A stretch of DNA of 64,000 nucleotides from Sphingobacterium zeae (GTDB lineage: Bacteria > Bacteroidota > Bacteroidia > Sphingobacteriales > Sphingobacteriaceae): contig NZ_JAUTBA010000001.1 in the NCBI RefSeq assembly GCF_030818895.1, positions 1,054,001-1,118,000 on the forward strand. Direction: 5' to 3'. The notes beneath the pieces were generated by a model. That model had not been told where the DNA came from and searched no databases. It worked only from the letters and a program-made list of their open reading frames with translations. The translations under genes were made by a program, and so were the position numbers. Shown piece by piece: positions 44,262 through 53,212 of the stretch. The stretch's first letter is position 1, and every line of letters starts with the position of its first letter.

Positions 44262-47200
44262 ATGAATAACTTACCATTAAGCAAAGCCTGGTCCTTGTTA
44301 CCTCAAGACCATCGGTTTTGCAAACCCTTACGTATTATGAAAATTAGTACATGCCTTTTATTCGCATTTGTAACTGGCGTCCATGCAAAAGGAACAGCAC
44401 AAAAAGTTACTTTGAAAATGAGGAATGCACGGATTGAGGAGGCGCTTTCTGCGATCTCTAAACAATCCAACTTACGCGTTCTCTATAGCGAAAACCTAAA
44501 CGCTAAATCTCGTATTACAGTCGACCTAAAAAATGCGTCTGTGGAAGAGGCGTTGAACTCGATACTAGGAAATAAAAATATCGAGTATAAGATTATAGCA
44601 AATACGATTTCCGTTAACAGTAACGAAAAGAGCGAAGTTTCAGAGAACTTGCAACAATCTGTCACTGGAACCGTTAAAAATGCTAACGGAAATCCTTTGG
44701 CCGGTGCTACAATTACGGTTAAAGGTACCTCCATTTCTACCCAAACTGATGCAAATGGACATTTTAAGATAAACGCAGGCGGAAATTCAACATTAGTTGT
44801 TCGTTATGTTGGATTTAGCAATACTGAGGTTGAAGTCAATAATAGAAGTGTAGTTGCCATTATACTGGATTCTAATGAAAAGCAGATAGATGAGGTTGTT
44901 GTGACAGGTCTTGGAGCTAGGATCGACAAGAGAACTTTTACAGGTGCTACCGCTAAAGTCAATATGAAAGATATTGAACTAGGAGGGCTTCCTGACCCTT
45001 CGAGAGCTTTGGAAGGTCGTGTTGCCGGTGTATCAGTACAGAACACAACAGGAACATTTGGATCAGCACCAAAAATCAGAGTTCGTGGGGCGACCTCGAT
45101 TTATGGTAGTTCAAAACCACTTTGGGTAGTCGATGGAATCATAATAGAGGATGTGGCGAATGTTTCATCGGATGATCTTTCTTCCGGAGATGCATTGACG
45201 TTGATCAGTTCTGCCGTAGCTGGATTGAATGCGAACGACATCGAGTCTTTCACCGTTCTTAAGGACGGTTCAGCGACATCCATTTACGGTGCTCGGGCGA
45301 TGGGTGGTGTTATTGTTATTACAACAAAAAAAGGAATTGCCGGTAGAAATTCTGCAAACTATGTAGGAGAGTTTACATCCAGAGCTATTCCTTCTTATAA
45401 TAATTTTAATATCATGAACTCGCAGGAGCAAATGGCTTTCTATCAGACACTTGAGCAGAGAGGATGGCTTACAATGTCCGATGTGGCAAATAGGTCCGAA
45501 TCAGGAGTGTATGGGAAAATGTATCAGTTGATCAAAGCGGGACAGTTAGAAAATACACAGGAGGCAAGAAACGCCTACCTAAGACAAGCTGAATACCGTA
45601 ATACAGACTGGTTTAAACAGTTGTTCAGCCGGACAATCATGCAAAATCACTCGGTCAGCCTTTCTTCTGGTACAGATAGAGCACAATATTATACCTCTAT
45701 AAGTGGTGTTTTTGATAATGGCTGGACGCGCAAATCGGATGTGAAGCGCTATACTGGGATGTTTAATGCATCCTATAATTTGTTCGATAACCTAAAATTG
45801 GATTTAAGAACAAATGGTTCTTATAGGGATCAAAGAGCACCAGGTACGATAGGTTCATCAGTGGATCGGGTCTCGATGGAAATTAAGCGAGACTTTGATA
45901 TCAACCCATATACCTATGCATTAAGGAATTCTCGTACCCTTGATCCTAACGAGTTCTATACACGGAATTATGCTCCATTTAATATCCTGCATGAGTTAGA
46001 CAACAATTACATGGATATCAATGCTGCTGATATAAAATTCCAGGGGGAACTAAAGTGGAAGCCCATCAAAGCACTTGAACTAGGGTTATTAGCTGCAACA
46101 CGCTATCAACAAACTTCGCAGCAGCATTATATCAAGGATCATTCGAATCAGGCATTAGCTTACCGATGGATGCCAACAACGTTTATTCGTGATGCAAATC
46201 CTTTCTTATATACTGATCCAAGTAATCCCTATGCTGTTCCAGTTTCTGTGTTGCCTGCTGGAGGGATATATAATCGTACAGACAACAAGATGTTTACCCG
46301 TGATTTGCGCTTTACTGCAGCTTATGATAAGACATTCAACGATATCCATAAATTATATGTATTTGCGGGAGCCGAATCTAATTCTGTAAATCGTAATCAA
46401 AACTGGTTTAGAGGTTGGGGCTTGCAATATGATCTAGGAGAGATTCCATATATTGATTACACCTTATTTAAGAAAAATCAAGAAGAAAATGCTGATTACT
46501 ATTCTATAGATCGTAAAAAGAACGGTGATGTGGCCCCTGCGCGAAATAGACAGGTTGCTTTTTATAGTACAGCGAATTATACATTTGACAATCGTTATAC
46601 TGTCAATGGAACATTTCGTTATGAAGGTACAAATCGCTTAGGACGTACAACATCTGCGCGTTGGATGCCTACATGGAATGTTTCGGGTATGTGGAATGTG
46701 ATGGAAGAGGATTTCTTTAAAAACTTGGAGACGCCTTTTTCAAACCTGAGTTTTAAAGGTTCCTATAGTTTGACTGCTGATAGGGGGCCAGACTTTGTAA
46801 CCAATTCGAAAATTATCATTCAAAGCTATAATCCATGGAGACCAAGTACAGCTGATAAAGAAACTGGTCTTTCTATTTCGGATCTTGAAAACTCTGAGTT
46901 GACCTATGAGAAAAAGCACGAACTTAATATTGGTACTTCAATTGGTTTGTTCCGAAATCGTATTGCCATAGATGTGGATTATTACAAACGTAAAAATTAC
47001 GATCTTATAGGCATAGTCAATACTCAGGGATTAGGAGGAGAAATCTTGAAGTACGGTAACGTGGCAGATATGGAATCTAATGGTATTGAGCTTAGCTTAT
47101 CTGCTACAATATTGAAAAAGGAGCATTTCTCTTGGGTATCGAATTTTATCTATTCAAAGGCGAAGAATAGAATTACTTCATTGGAAAATAACAGCAGAGT

Positions 47201-47912
47201 TTCTGATTTAATTGCGCTAGGTGGATACGGTGTAGAAGGTTATCCGGTACGCCCCTTATTTTCTATTCCTTTCAACCGTATTATTGACAACGGATTACCA
47301 ATTTATAATTACATCGATGGCGCTGAAACAACTACAGGTGTCTATTTTCAGGAAAGAAATAATATTGGGTTCTTAAAGTATGAAGGTCCTACCGAACCAA
47401 CAGATATGGGAAGCTTTGGAAACGTATTCTCTTACAAAAATTTTAAACTGAATATATTTCTTACCTATTCTTTTGGAAATGTCGTACGATTGGATCCTGC
47501 GTATAAAACAGGTTACACAGATTTAGATGCCATGCCGAGAGAGTTTGCAGATGCCTGGACAGTTCCTGGTGAAGAAGCGCGTACCAATATACCTGTCATT
47601 TTGGATTCTCGTTTTATTCGAAATAACAGTCAGTATAGGTATGCGTACAATGCCTACAACTATTCTACAGAGACTGTTGCAAAAGGTGACTTTATTCGCT
47701 TGAAAGATATATCATTAGCTTATGAATTACCGAAACATATCGTTAAGTCCTTAAAGATGTCTAATCTAGGTGTACGTTTCAATATGGTGAATCCATGGTT
47801 GATTTATGCAGATAAGCGTCTAAATGGACAGGATCCAGAATTCGTTAATTCAGGCGGTGTAGCTTTACCAATTGCAAAACAATATACATTAACCTTAAAA
47901 ATGGGATTTTAG
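44262..47912 (+). CDS. SusC-family TonB-dependent transducer with STN domain, module 2
   Basis: 1216 residues. The pre-sequence and signal peptide are nearly the same as in module 1 (MNNLPLSKAW...PLRI, then MKISTCLLFAFVTGVHA). The STN domain (VTLKMRNARIEEALSAISKQ) and the carboxypeptidase-like domain are also very similar. The plug has EVVVTGLGARIDKRTFTGA, PLWVVDGIIIED and LKDGSATSIYGARAMGGVIVITTKKG, and the barrel diverges more. Identity high at the N-terminus and lower in barrel loops is what is expected if signalling is conserved and ligand choice has changed (inference). susD follows after 3 nt. Confidence 0.94.
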   Translation: MNNLPLSKAWSLLPQDHRFCKPLRIMKISTCLLFAFVTGVHAKGTAQKVTLKMRNARIEEALSAISKQSNLRVLYSENLNAKSRITVDLKNASVEEALNSILGNKNIEYKIIANTISVNSNEKSEVSENLQQSVTGTVKNANGNPLAGATITVKGTSISTQTDANGHFKINAGGNSTLVVRYVGFSNTEVEVNNRSVVAIILDSNEKQIDEVVVTGLGARIDKRTFTGATAKVNMKDIELGGLPDPSRALEGRVAGVSVQNTTGTFGSAPKIRVRGATSIYGSSKPLWVVDGIIIEDVANVSSDDLSSGDALTLISSAVAGLNANDIESFTVLKDGSATSIYGARAMGGVIVITTKKGIAGRNSANYVGEFTSRAIPSYNNFNIMNSQEQMAFYQTLEQRGWLTMSDVANRSESGVYGKMYQLIKAGQLENTQEARNAYLRQAEYRNTDWFKQLFSRTIMQNHSVSLSSGTDRAQYYTSISGVFDNGWTRKSDVKRYTGMFNASYNLFDNLKLDLRTNGSYRDQRAPGTIGSSVDRVSMEIKRDFDINPYTYALRNSRTLDPNEFYTRNYAPFNILHELDNNYMDINAADIKFQGELKWKPIKALELGLLAATRYQQTSQQHYIKDHSNQALAYRWMPTTFIRDANPFLYTDPSNPYAVPVSVLPAGGIYNRTDNKMFTRDLRFTAAYDKTFNDIHKLYVFAGAESNSVNRNQNWFRGWGLQYDLGEIPYIDYTLFKKNQEENADYYSIDRKKNGDVAPARNRQVAFYSTANYTFDNRYTVNGTFRYEGTNRLGRTTSARWMPTWNVSGMWNVMEEDFFKNLETPFSNLSFKGSYSLTADRGPDFVTNSKIIIQSYNPWRPSTADKETGLSISDLENSELTYEKKHELNIGTSIGLFRNRIAIDVDYYKRKNYDLIGIVNTQGLGGEILKYGNVADMESNGIELSLSATILKKEHFSWVSNFIYSKAKNRITSLENNSRVSDLIALGGYGVEGYPVRPLFSIPFNRIIDNGLPIYNYIDGAETTTGVYFQERNNIGFLKYEGPTEPTDMGSFGNVFSYKNFKLNIFLTYSFGNVVRLDPAYKTGYTDLDAMPREFADAWTVPGEEARTNIPVILDSRFIRNNSQYRYAYNAYNYSTETVAKGDFIRLKDISLAYELPKHIVKSLKMSNLGVRFNMVNPWLIYADKRLNGQDPEFVNSGGVALPIAKQYTLTLKMGF

Positions 47913-47915
47913 CAT

Positions 47916-49514
47916 ATGAAAAATAGACTATCATATATACTGATTTTTGCCGGTTTAACGGCGATGGGCCTATCGTCCTGTAAAAAGTACCTTGATGAAT
48001 TGCCAGATAATAGAGCCGAGTTGAATACCACAGACAAAATAGGTAAAATGCTTGTAGGGGCTTATCCTAGCAGCGCTTACGTTGTTGTTACTGAGCTGTC
48101 GTCAGACAATGTCGACGATGTTGGTCCGGTATATTTAAACTATCCGAGATTTATAGAAGAAATCTATAAATGGCAGGATATATCGGAGACGAATAACGAC
48201 GGCATTGAGCGCATTTGGGGTGCATGCTATGGTTCAATAGCCAGTGCCAATGCTGCCTTACAGGCAATTGAAGAACAAGGAAATCCTGCTAGTCTCAGTG
48301 CACAAAAAGGGGAGGCATTGTTGGCTAGAGCCTATAATCATTGGATACTTGTCAATGTTTTTGCTCAGAATTATTCAAAGACACATGCGACAACTGATCT
48401 TGGTATAACTTATATGACAAAGGGGGAAACTACTTTAAACCCTAAGTATGAGCGTAATACTGTCGCAGAGGTTTATGATTATATTAAAAAAGATGTGGAA
48501 GAAGGGTTACCATTAATTAATGATGCTTCGTACGCGAATTCAAGTGTAGCAAAATATCATTTTAATCGTGCAGCCGCTTATACATTCGCATCTCGTGTTG
48601 CTTTGTTTATGGAAGATTGGACCAAGGCAGTGGAGTATGCGACATTGGCTTTAGGTGAAAACCCAGCCATCACGTTACGGGATTATAAGACAATAGCTAC
48701 TTTCTCAGCGACTTATGCAAACTTTACGCGCGAGTACAATGCGAGTTCTGTTAAAGCAAATTTTCTGATTGCTACGGCATCTTCTTCTATGGGGCAAACG
48801 TTTGGAAATTATTCTACAAACAATAGGTTAGCACACGGTGGTAGTATCGCTATGACAGAAACTATCTTTGCCAAGCAACCTTTCGGACAGGCTAAGGTAA
48901 GTACTGATTACAGAATTAAAGCTGCAATTTATTCCAGTACTACAACAAATAAAGTTATTTTTCCACATGTGGCGCGAATGTTTGAATATACCGATCAAGT
49001 TGCAGGTATCGGTTATACAAAAGGCGTTTATGCCCCAATCGTATCGGAAGAAGCCCTACTTAATCGGGCGGAAGCGAATATTCATTTGAAAAATTATAGT
49101 GCAGCGCTCTCTGATATGCAAATCCATATTGACAATAATACGATCAATGCTCCTGCAACAGTAAGTGAAGCTTCAATTAATAATTGGGCAAATTCGTTTG
49201 ATTATTTTACGCCAACCACACCTACCCCAAAGAAAAAATTGAATCCAGAATTTTCCATTGAGCCTGGTACGCAGGAAAATATGCTTCATGCCGTATTATC
49301 TTTAAAACGGCTACAATTTTTACAAACTGGTATGCGATGGTTTGATGTGAAACGTTACGGAATAGAAATTGCAAGAAGGGAGGCACCGGCTGTATATAAT
49401 GGTAATCTAACATATACGGTTACAGATAATATACTTACCAAACGTGATAAAAGACGTGCTATCCAATTGCCGCAAGATGTTATTAATGCAGGTTTAACTC
49501 CTAATCCTAGATAA
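47916..49514 (+). CDS. SusD-family substrate-binding lipoprotein, module 2
   Basis: A 532-residue lipoprotein (lipobox LSS-C, Cys22) starting CKKYLDELPDNRAELNTTDK, close to the module 1 SusD start CSKYLDQEPDMRAQINTVDK. Helices KGEALLARAYNHWILVNVFAQNY and EALLNRAEANIHLKNYSAALSDMQIHI match the family. About 40 residues longer than the module 1 copy. It ends RRAIQLPQDVINAGLTPNPR, similar to the module 1 ending. The metallohydrolase gene starts 1 nt after its stop. Confidence 0.93.
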   Translation: MKNRLSYILIFAGLTAMGLSSCKKYLDELPDNRAELNTTDKIGKMLVGAYPSSAYVVVTELSSDNVDDVGPVYLNYPRFIEEIYKWQDISETNNDGIERIWGACYGSIASANAALQAIEEQGNPASLSAQKGEALLARAYNHWILVNVFAQNYSKTHATTDLGITYMTKGETTLNPKYERNTVAEVYDYIKKDVEEGLPLINDASYANSSVAKYHFNRAAAYTFASRVALFMEDWTKAVEYATLALGENPAITLRDYKTIATFSATYANFTREYNASSVKANFLIATASSSMGQTFGNYSTNNRLAHGGSIAMTETIFAKQPFGQAKVSTDYRIKAAIYSSTTTNKVIFPHVARMFEYTDQVAGIGYTKGVYAPIVSEEALLNRAEANIHLKNYSAALSDMQIHIDNNTINAPATVSEASINNWANSFDYFTPTTPTPKKKLNPEFSIEPGTQENMLHAVLSLKRLQFLQTGMRWFDVKRYGIEIARREAPAVYNGNLTYTVTDNILTKRDKRRAIQLPQDVINAGLTPNPR

Positions 49515-49515
49515 T

Positions 49516-50430
49516 ATGAAAAACAATACCCTATTAATATCAATATTATTATCCTGTGGCGTGATGTTTTCAGGCTGTAATAAAGAGGATAAGTTAGATT
49601 CGAAAAGTGTTTTTGTAGATTCAGAGATCCCGAAAAATGCTTTAGACAACTATTTGTACAACAACTATACGAAGCCTTATAACGTACAGATATTTTATAA
49701 ATATAATGACAACGAATCCAATATGACTTATCGATTGGTGCCAGCTCCTTATGACGCTTCTATTCGTTTGTCAAAACTAATGTTGTTCTTGGTAATGGAT
49801 CCGTATAGTGAAGTAACTGGAAGTACCCAGTTTTTAAGAAGTAATTTTCCAAAGATCATTACTTATACAGGCTCTGTACCTGTACAAACAAACGGTGTCA
49901 TTATACTAGGTACAGCCGAATCCGGCACGAAAGTTTCACTGTACAATTTATTGGAGCTGAATGAAACTACTGGTAAAAATTCCCAGTTTTTGAATAACGG
50001 ATTCTTTAAGACAGTACACCATGAATTTCAACATATTTTAAATCAAAATAAACCCTATCCGAGCAATTTTAGAGAAATCTCGGGAAGTAACTATATTGAA
50101 GATGAGTGGAATACAAAATACCCTAATAGTCCAGTCGGAATTGGATCCGCTATAGCGGCAGGTTTTATATCACCTTATGCTTCTAAGGCTGATACAGAAG
50201 ATTTTGCTGAACTGTATTCATTCTATGTTACACGAAGTCAGGCTGATTTTGATGCGATGTTGAATGTCGAAAATTCGACAGCAGCGGGAAGGACATTGAT
50301 ATTATCAAAATTAGCTATTGTAAAAAGCTATATGAAATCCGAATGGGGAATCGATATGGACATTTTACGGGCTAATATTATTGCTCGTTATCCTAAACTT
50401 AGTACGTTTGATCAAACAACTTTAAATTAA
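49516..50430 (+). CDS. HExxH zinc-metallohydrolase-like lipoprotein, module 2
   Basis: 304 residues with lipobox MFSG-C (Cys21). The zinc motif HEFQH is at His169-His173 within TVHHEFQHILNQN; the downstream TEDFAELYSFYV (Glu228, Asp229, Glu232) matches the probable third-ligand region of the module 1 copy. The segment GFISPYASK before it is also shared (GFISPYARK in module 1). All putative catalytic residues are kept, so both copies should be active. It is expected outside the cytoplasm, acting with the SusC/SusD pair; the substrate is unknown. The DUF4302-like gene follows after 5 nt. Confidence 0.85.
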   Translation: MKNNTLLISILLSCGVMFSGCNKEDKLDSKSVFVDSEIPKNALDNYLYNNYTKPYNVQIFYKYNDNESNMTYRLVPAPYDASIRLSKLMLFLVMDPYSEVTGSTQFLRSNFPKIITYTGSVPVQTNGVIILGTAESGTKVSLYNLLELNETTGKNSQFLNNGFFKTVHHEFQHILNQNKPYPSNFREISGSNYIEDEWNTKYPNSPVGIGSAIAAGFISPYASKADTEDFAELYSFYVTRSQADFDAMLNVENSTAAGRTLILSKLAIVKSYMKSEWGIDMDILRANIIARYPKLSTFDQTTLN

Positions 50431-50435
50431 GAAAA

Positions 50436-51299
50436 ATGAAATTAAAACTATTTATATTCGCAATAGCCATTTTATCTTTGAGCGTAAGTTGTGAAAAGAA
50501 AATGGATCGAATCTTTGATGAAAGTCCGACTGATCGTTTGAATGCAAGTGTATCCAATGTATATGCAATGTTGCAGACTAATAAAGATGGTTGGATGATT
50601 AAATATTATCCTAGCAGTGCATTGGAATTTGGTGGTTATACATTATTTGCAAAATTTACCAATTCGGTCGATGTGACTGTGGAAGGTGACATGACGACTT
50701 TGGCTGCACAGACTAGCACTTACATAGTGGTTCCGGGGGCGGGGCCAATTTTGACGTTCGATACCTATAATCGTATTTTTCATTATTTTGCTTTGCCAGG
50801 GTATTTTAATAAATCAAGTGCATATCAATTACCTGGTTTCTTAACGGCGCAAATCGGTTCCGTTAATGAAGGAATGAAAGGTGAAAATGATTTCTTGGTA
50901 ACAAAAGCGTCAGCTGATTCCATTGTTATGGAAGGTAGAAAGTCGTACAATAAGGTTGTGATGGTTCCAATCAAATCTTCAGAGGCTACCACAATTGTTG
51001 CAACATATCGTTCTGCACTTACAAAATTCCATGCCTTTTCAAATTACAAATTTGAAGTAGGAACTGAATCTTTTCCTGCAACATTTGCAACAGCGGCAAC
51101 GAAGAGAGCACTATTGATCGCTGGAAATTCAAAACCATATGCCTATCGTTATATCCCTACTGGACTTGAATTTTACACAGAATATGACGTCAATGGAGTG
51201 AAGTTTAGAGAATTGAAGTATGTAGAACCAACAGGTAGCTATGCGAAGGGATACTTTACCAATGATGCTGGAACAATCAAATTAGTTCCACAAAGCTAA
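50436..51299 (+). CDS. DUF4302-like lipoprotein, module 2 (short form)
   Basis: 287 residues, lipobox LSVS-C (Cys19), then EKKMDRIFDESPTDRLNASVSNVYAMLQTNKDGWMIKYYPSSALEFGGYTLFAKF, the DUF4302 start pattern, and LTFDTYNRIFHYFALPG and ADSIVMEGRKSYNKVVMVPI, which correspond to FDTYTYLTMLEDP and GDTLFFEGRKFQKSMILV in the module 1 copy. It lacks the long C-terminal extension of that copy. Last gene of module 2; a strong terminator follows. Function unknown. Confidence 0.78.
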   Translation: MKLKLFIFAIAILSLSVSCEKKMDRIFDESPTDRLNASVSNVYAMLQTNKDGWMIKYYPSSALEFGGYTLFAKFTNSVDVTVEGDMTTLAAQTSTYIVVPGAGPILTFDTYNRIFHYFALPGYFNKSSAYQLPGFLTAQIGSVNEGMKGENDFLVTKASADSIVMEGRKSYNKVVMVPIKSSEATTIVATYRSALTKFHAFSNYKFEVGTESFPATFATAATKRALLIAGNSKPYAYRYIPTGLEFYTEYDVNGVKFRELKYVEPTGSYAKGYFTNDAGTIKLVPQS

Positions 51300-51342
51300 A
51301 ATCTATTATATTCAGAATAGTTTCTTAAGTTTATGTAATTAT

Positions 51343-51372
51343 ACCCTCTCAAATGTTTTTGAGAGGGTTTTT
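51343..51372 (+). terminator. Terminator of module 2
   Basis: ACCCTCTCAAA (51343-51353) pairs perfectly with TTTGAGAGGGT (51358-51368), then TTTT. It lies 44 nt past the last stop codon. Confidence 0.92.
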
Positions 51373-51600
51373 GTCATTCCGATAATAGATTTATACACTA
51401 TCACCTTTCGATTAAAATCCTTCTTGTTATCTACGCAAAGTTAACTTACCCTTATGCTTTTGTAAAATCGTCTGTTTAAACTTGCTGTAGAGACTGAGAT
51501 AGCGAAATGTGAAGAAAGCGTACGATTGATAAGTCGATAGGTGCCTTGCAGAAAAGAAAATATTAGCATAACTTAGTTGTAGCCTATTTTCTGAAATTTA
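51373..51600. other. Intergenic region with an orphan minus-strand promoter
   Basis: No plus-strand ORF or clear promoter for the next gene was seen. On the minus strand TTTT (51464-51467), a 20-nt spacer and TAACTTTG (51436-51443) form a perfect promoter that points toward the module 2 terminator with no annotated gene behind it. Confidence 0.4.
51436..51467 (-). promoter_or_regulatory. Orphan promoter, minus strand
   Basis: TTTT-N20-TAACTTTG. A transcript starting near 51430 would run across the module 2 terminator hairpin, so a short RNA of about 90 nt is possible. A 22-codon GTG-started ORF also lies in this stretch but is weak. Confidence 0.4.
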
Positions 51601-52608
51601 ATGACAATGAGATACATTATTTCCCTATTCATTCTTCTTATACAAACTGTTGCCATTCAAGCGCAACAAAAAAGCAGACCATTCCAATTTAAGAAACCGA
51701 ATAAAGTAGTTGAACATGCTAAGTATGGCAAAATAAGGCTATACGATGCACGAGAAATAAAAGATAACCTCGGCGTCATACAAGTAGGTATGCTCAACGC
51801 AAATCGATTTTTAGTGGCTGAACCATCATTGGAAAAGCAACTGCAGCGCCAATTGGAAGATATGACAGCAAGCCGCAAAGCCGACGACGAATTACTAATG
51901 CGCCTTGAAAAATTTTGTATTTCGGAATTGACGGGTGCTTTTTCCGAAAAAGGATTCTTGGATTTTAGAGCAATTTTATTTGCTAAGAAAGGAAATGGAA
52001 ATTATTTGCAAGTTGCTCAGGTAGATACGTCTATTATAGTGAAAGGGATGGATGTAACCAAAGCGACTTTGGCACGTACTAGCGACGTTGTCAATAATTT
52101 GATCTGTGATGTGTTAAGCAAAGAAGGCGATACCACAAAACTTTACACCCTAAGTCAAATTGAAAATTACGATTCTGATCAAAAGAGACAATTAGCGTTA
52201 TACAATACGTCCACTTATAAAGATGGACTTTATCTCACCTACGAAGAGTTTGTGCGTCAAAAACCTTCAGGTGGGCCTGCACAATTAAAAGATGGGGATT
52301 TGTATTTGGGATTCTTTAAAGAAAATGAAAAAGGGAAACTTAAAAAGTTAAATGCAAAAGATTATTATGCAGTGGTGTACAATGGTAATCCTTTTATTTC
52401 AAGTCAAGATCAATTTTATGCGTTAATCAAAGAGGATGACGATTTTATTTTTGTCGGGCCTGTAAAGGAAACTGCTTCTGCAAGCAACGTCGTTGCGGCT
52501 TCCGTGCTGTTAGGTGCGATAGGAGGGATTTTGGTATCGGGACCTGAAACAAACTACTGCACGCAGAAACTTGATTATGTTAACGGTACCTTTATTCGAA
52601 TAAAATAG
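51601..52608 (+). CDS. Secreted protein of unknown function
   Basis: 335 residues (or 333 from the second ATG at 51607). The signal peptide ends IQAQ at about residue 21. The mature part is a mixed alpha/beta protein with no family I recognise. It has a basic start (KSRPFQFKKPNKVVEHAKYGKIRLYDARE), a central region that may bind something (DVVNNLICDVLSKEGDTTKLY) and a hydrophobic stretch near the C-terminus (about 298-315, NVVAASVLLGAIGGILVSG) that could be a membrane segment. It stands alone between the module 2 terminator and a decayed region. Confidence 0.55.
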   Translation: MTMRYIISLFILLIQTVAIQAQQKSRPFQFKKPNKVVEHAKYGKIRLYDAREIKDNLGVIQVGMLNANRFLVAEPSLEKQLQRQLEDMTASRKADDELLMRLEKFCISELTGAFSEKGFLDFRAILFAKKGNGNYLQVAQVDTSIIVKGMDVTKATLARTSDVVNNLICDVLSKEGDTTKLYTLSQIENYDSDQKRQLALYNTSTYKDGLYLTYEEFVRQKPSGGPAQLKDGDLYLGFFKENEKGKLKKLNAKDYYAVVYNGNPFISSQDQFYALIKEDDDFIFVGPVKETASASNVVAASVLLGAIGGILVSGPETNYCTQKLDYVNGTFIRIK

Positions 52609-52676
52609 ATGGTTGGGAAAAATTACATGGACGCAATTGTTTCATCAATGTCTTGACTTAATTCATTTGCCAATAA

Positions 52677-52937
52677 GTTGTACATAATATTCTCGCGTAT
52701 CTTTTAATAGGGGAGCTTGCAAATGAAGTAAAACTTCAGTTTTCCACATAATGTTAATAACGATGTGGAAAACGCTTTCAGCGTTCGCATCGAAAATCGC
52801 AAACTCATCCACTGTGGTTCCAAGCATACAATCATACCTTTTCTTTCGATTTTAAAGAAAGAGAATTCGAAGAAGTAAGCAATGATGAATGGGTGATTGA
52901 TCTCTTTTATAGGCAAGATCCCATTTCAGGGAAATAA
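52677..52937 (+). pseudogene. Probable decayed gene remnant
   Basis: No intact plus-strand ORF exists here, but protein-like pieces follow one another in shifted frames: LAYLLIGELANEVKLQFST (52692-52748, then TAA), NNDVENAFSVRIENRKLI (about 52755-52810), and HPLWFQAYNHTFSFDFKERE with its continuation to TAA at 52937. The last piece reads like a genuine acidic C-terminus (VSNDEWVIDLFYRQDPISGK). Two frameshifts and a stop would explain it. A 70-codon ORF on the opposite strand (52704-52916) is the alternative reading. Identity of the ancestor is unknown. Confidence 0.35.
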
Positions 52938-53212
52938 ATCAGTATTCGATGCATCAATTTTGCGGGCAGCCCCATGCTAGCGGGATTTACACTCATATAT
53001 CTTCAATTTTTTCAATCCTAACCGGTATCCATTCACCGCTCCATTACTGCCATTTACCGACTTTTTTATTTTGTTTATCGAAATGTAATAAAATGGAACG
53101 CTGCGTTGTCTTACTTTTGAATCAGAATCTTAAAGGAAATGATGCAACATAATCAAGATCCTTACGACAATAAGAAAAGAAACAAAAAACTAACACTATA
53201 AAGTACAATATT
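52938..53212 (+). other. Spacer before the NTF2-like gene
   Basis: About 275 nt. A 67-codon ORF at 52949-53152 has unusual composition (Cys- and His-rich) and no coding signals. No terminator or promoter could be fixed with confidence. Confidence 0.3.

Noticed and set aside
31204..51299. Composite transposon or phage as the cause of the tandem modules
   Set aside because: No transposase, integrase, terminal repeats or target duplications were seen at the module borders.
52949..53152. 67-codon ORF before the NTF2-like gene
   Set aside because: Cys/His-rich random-looking composition, no promoter, no signal peptide.
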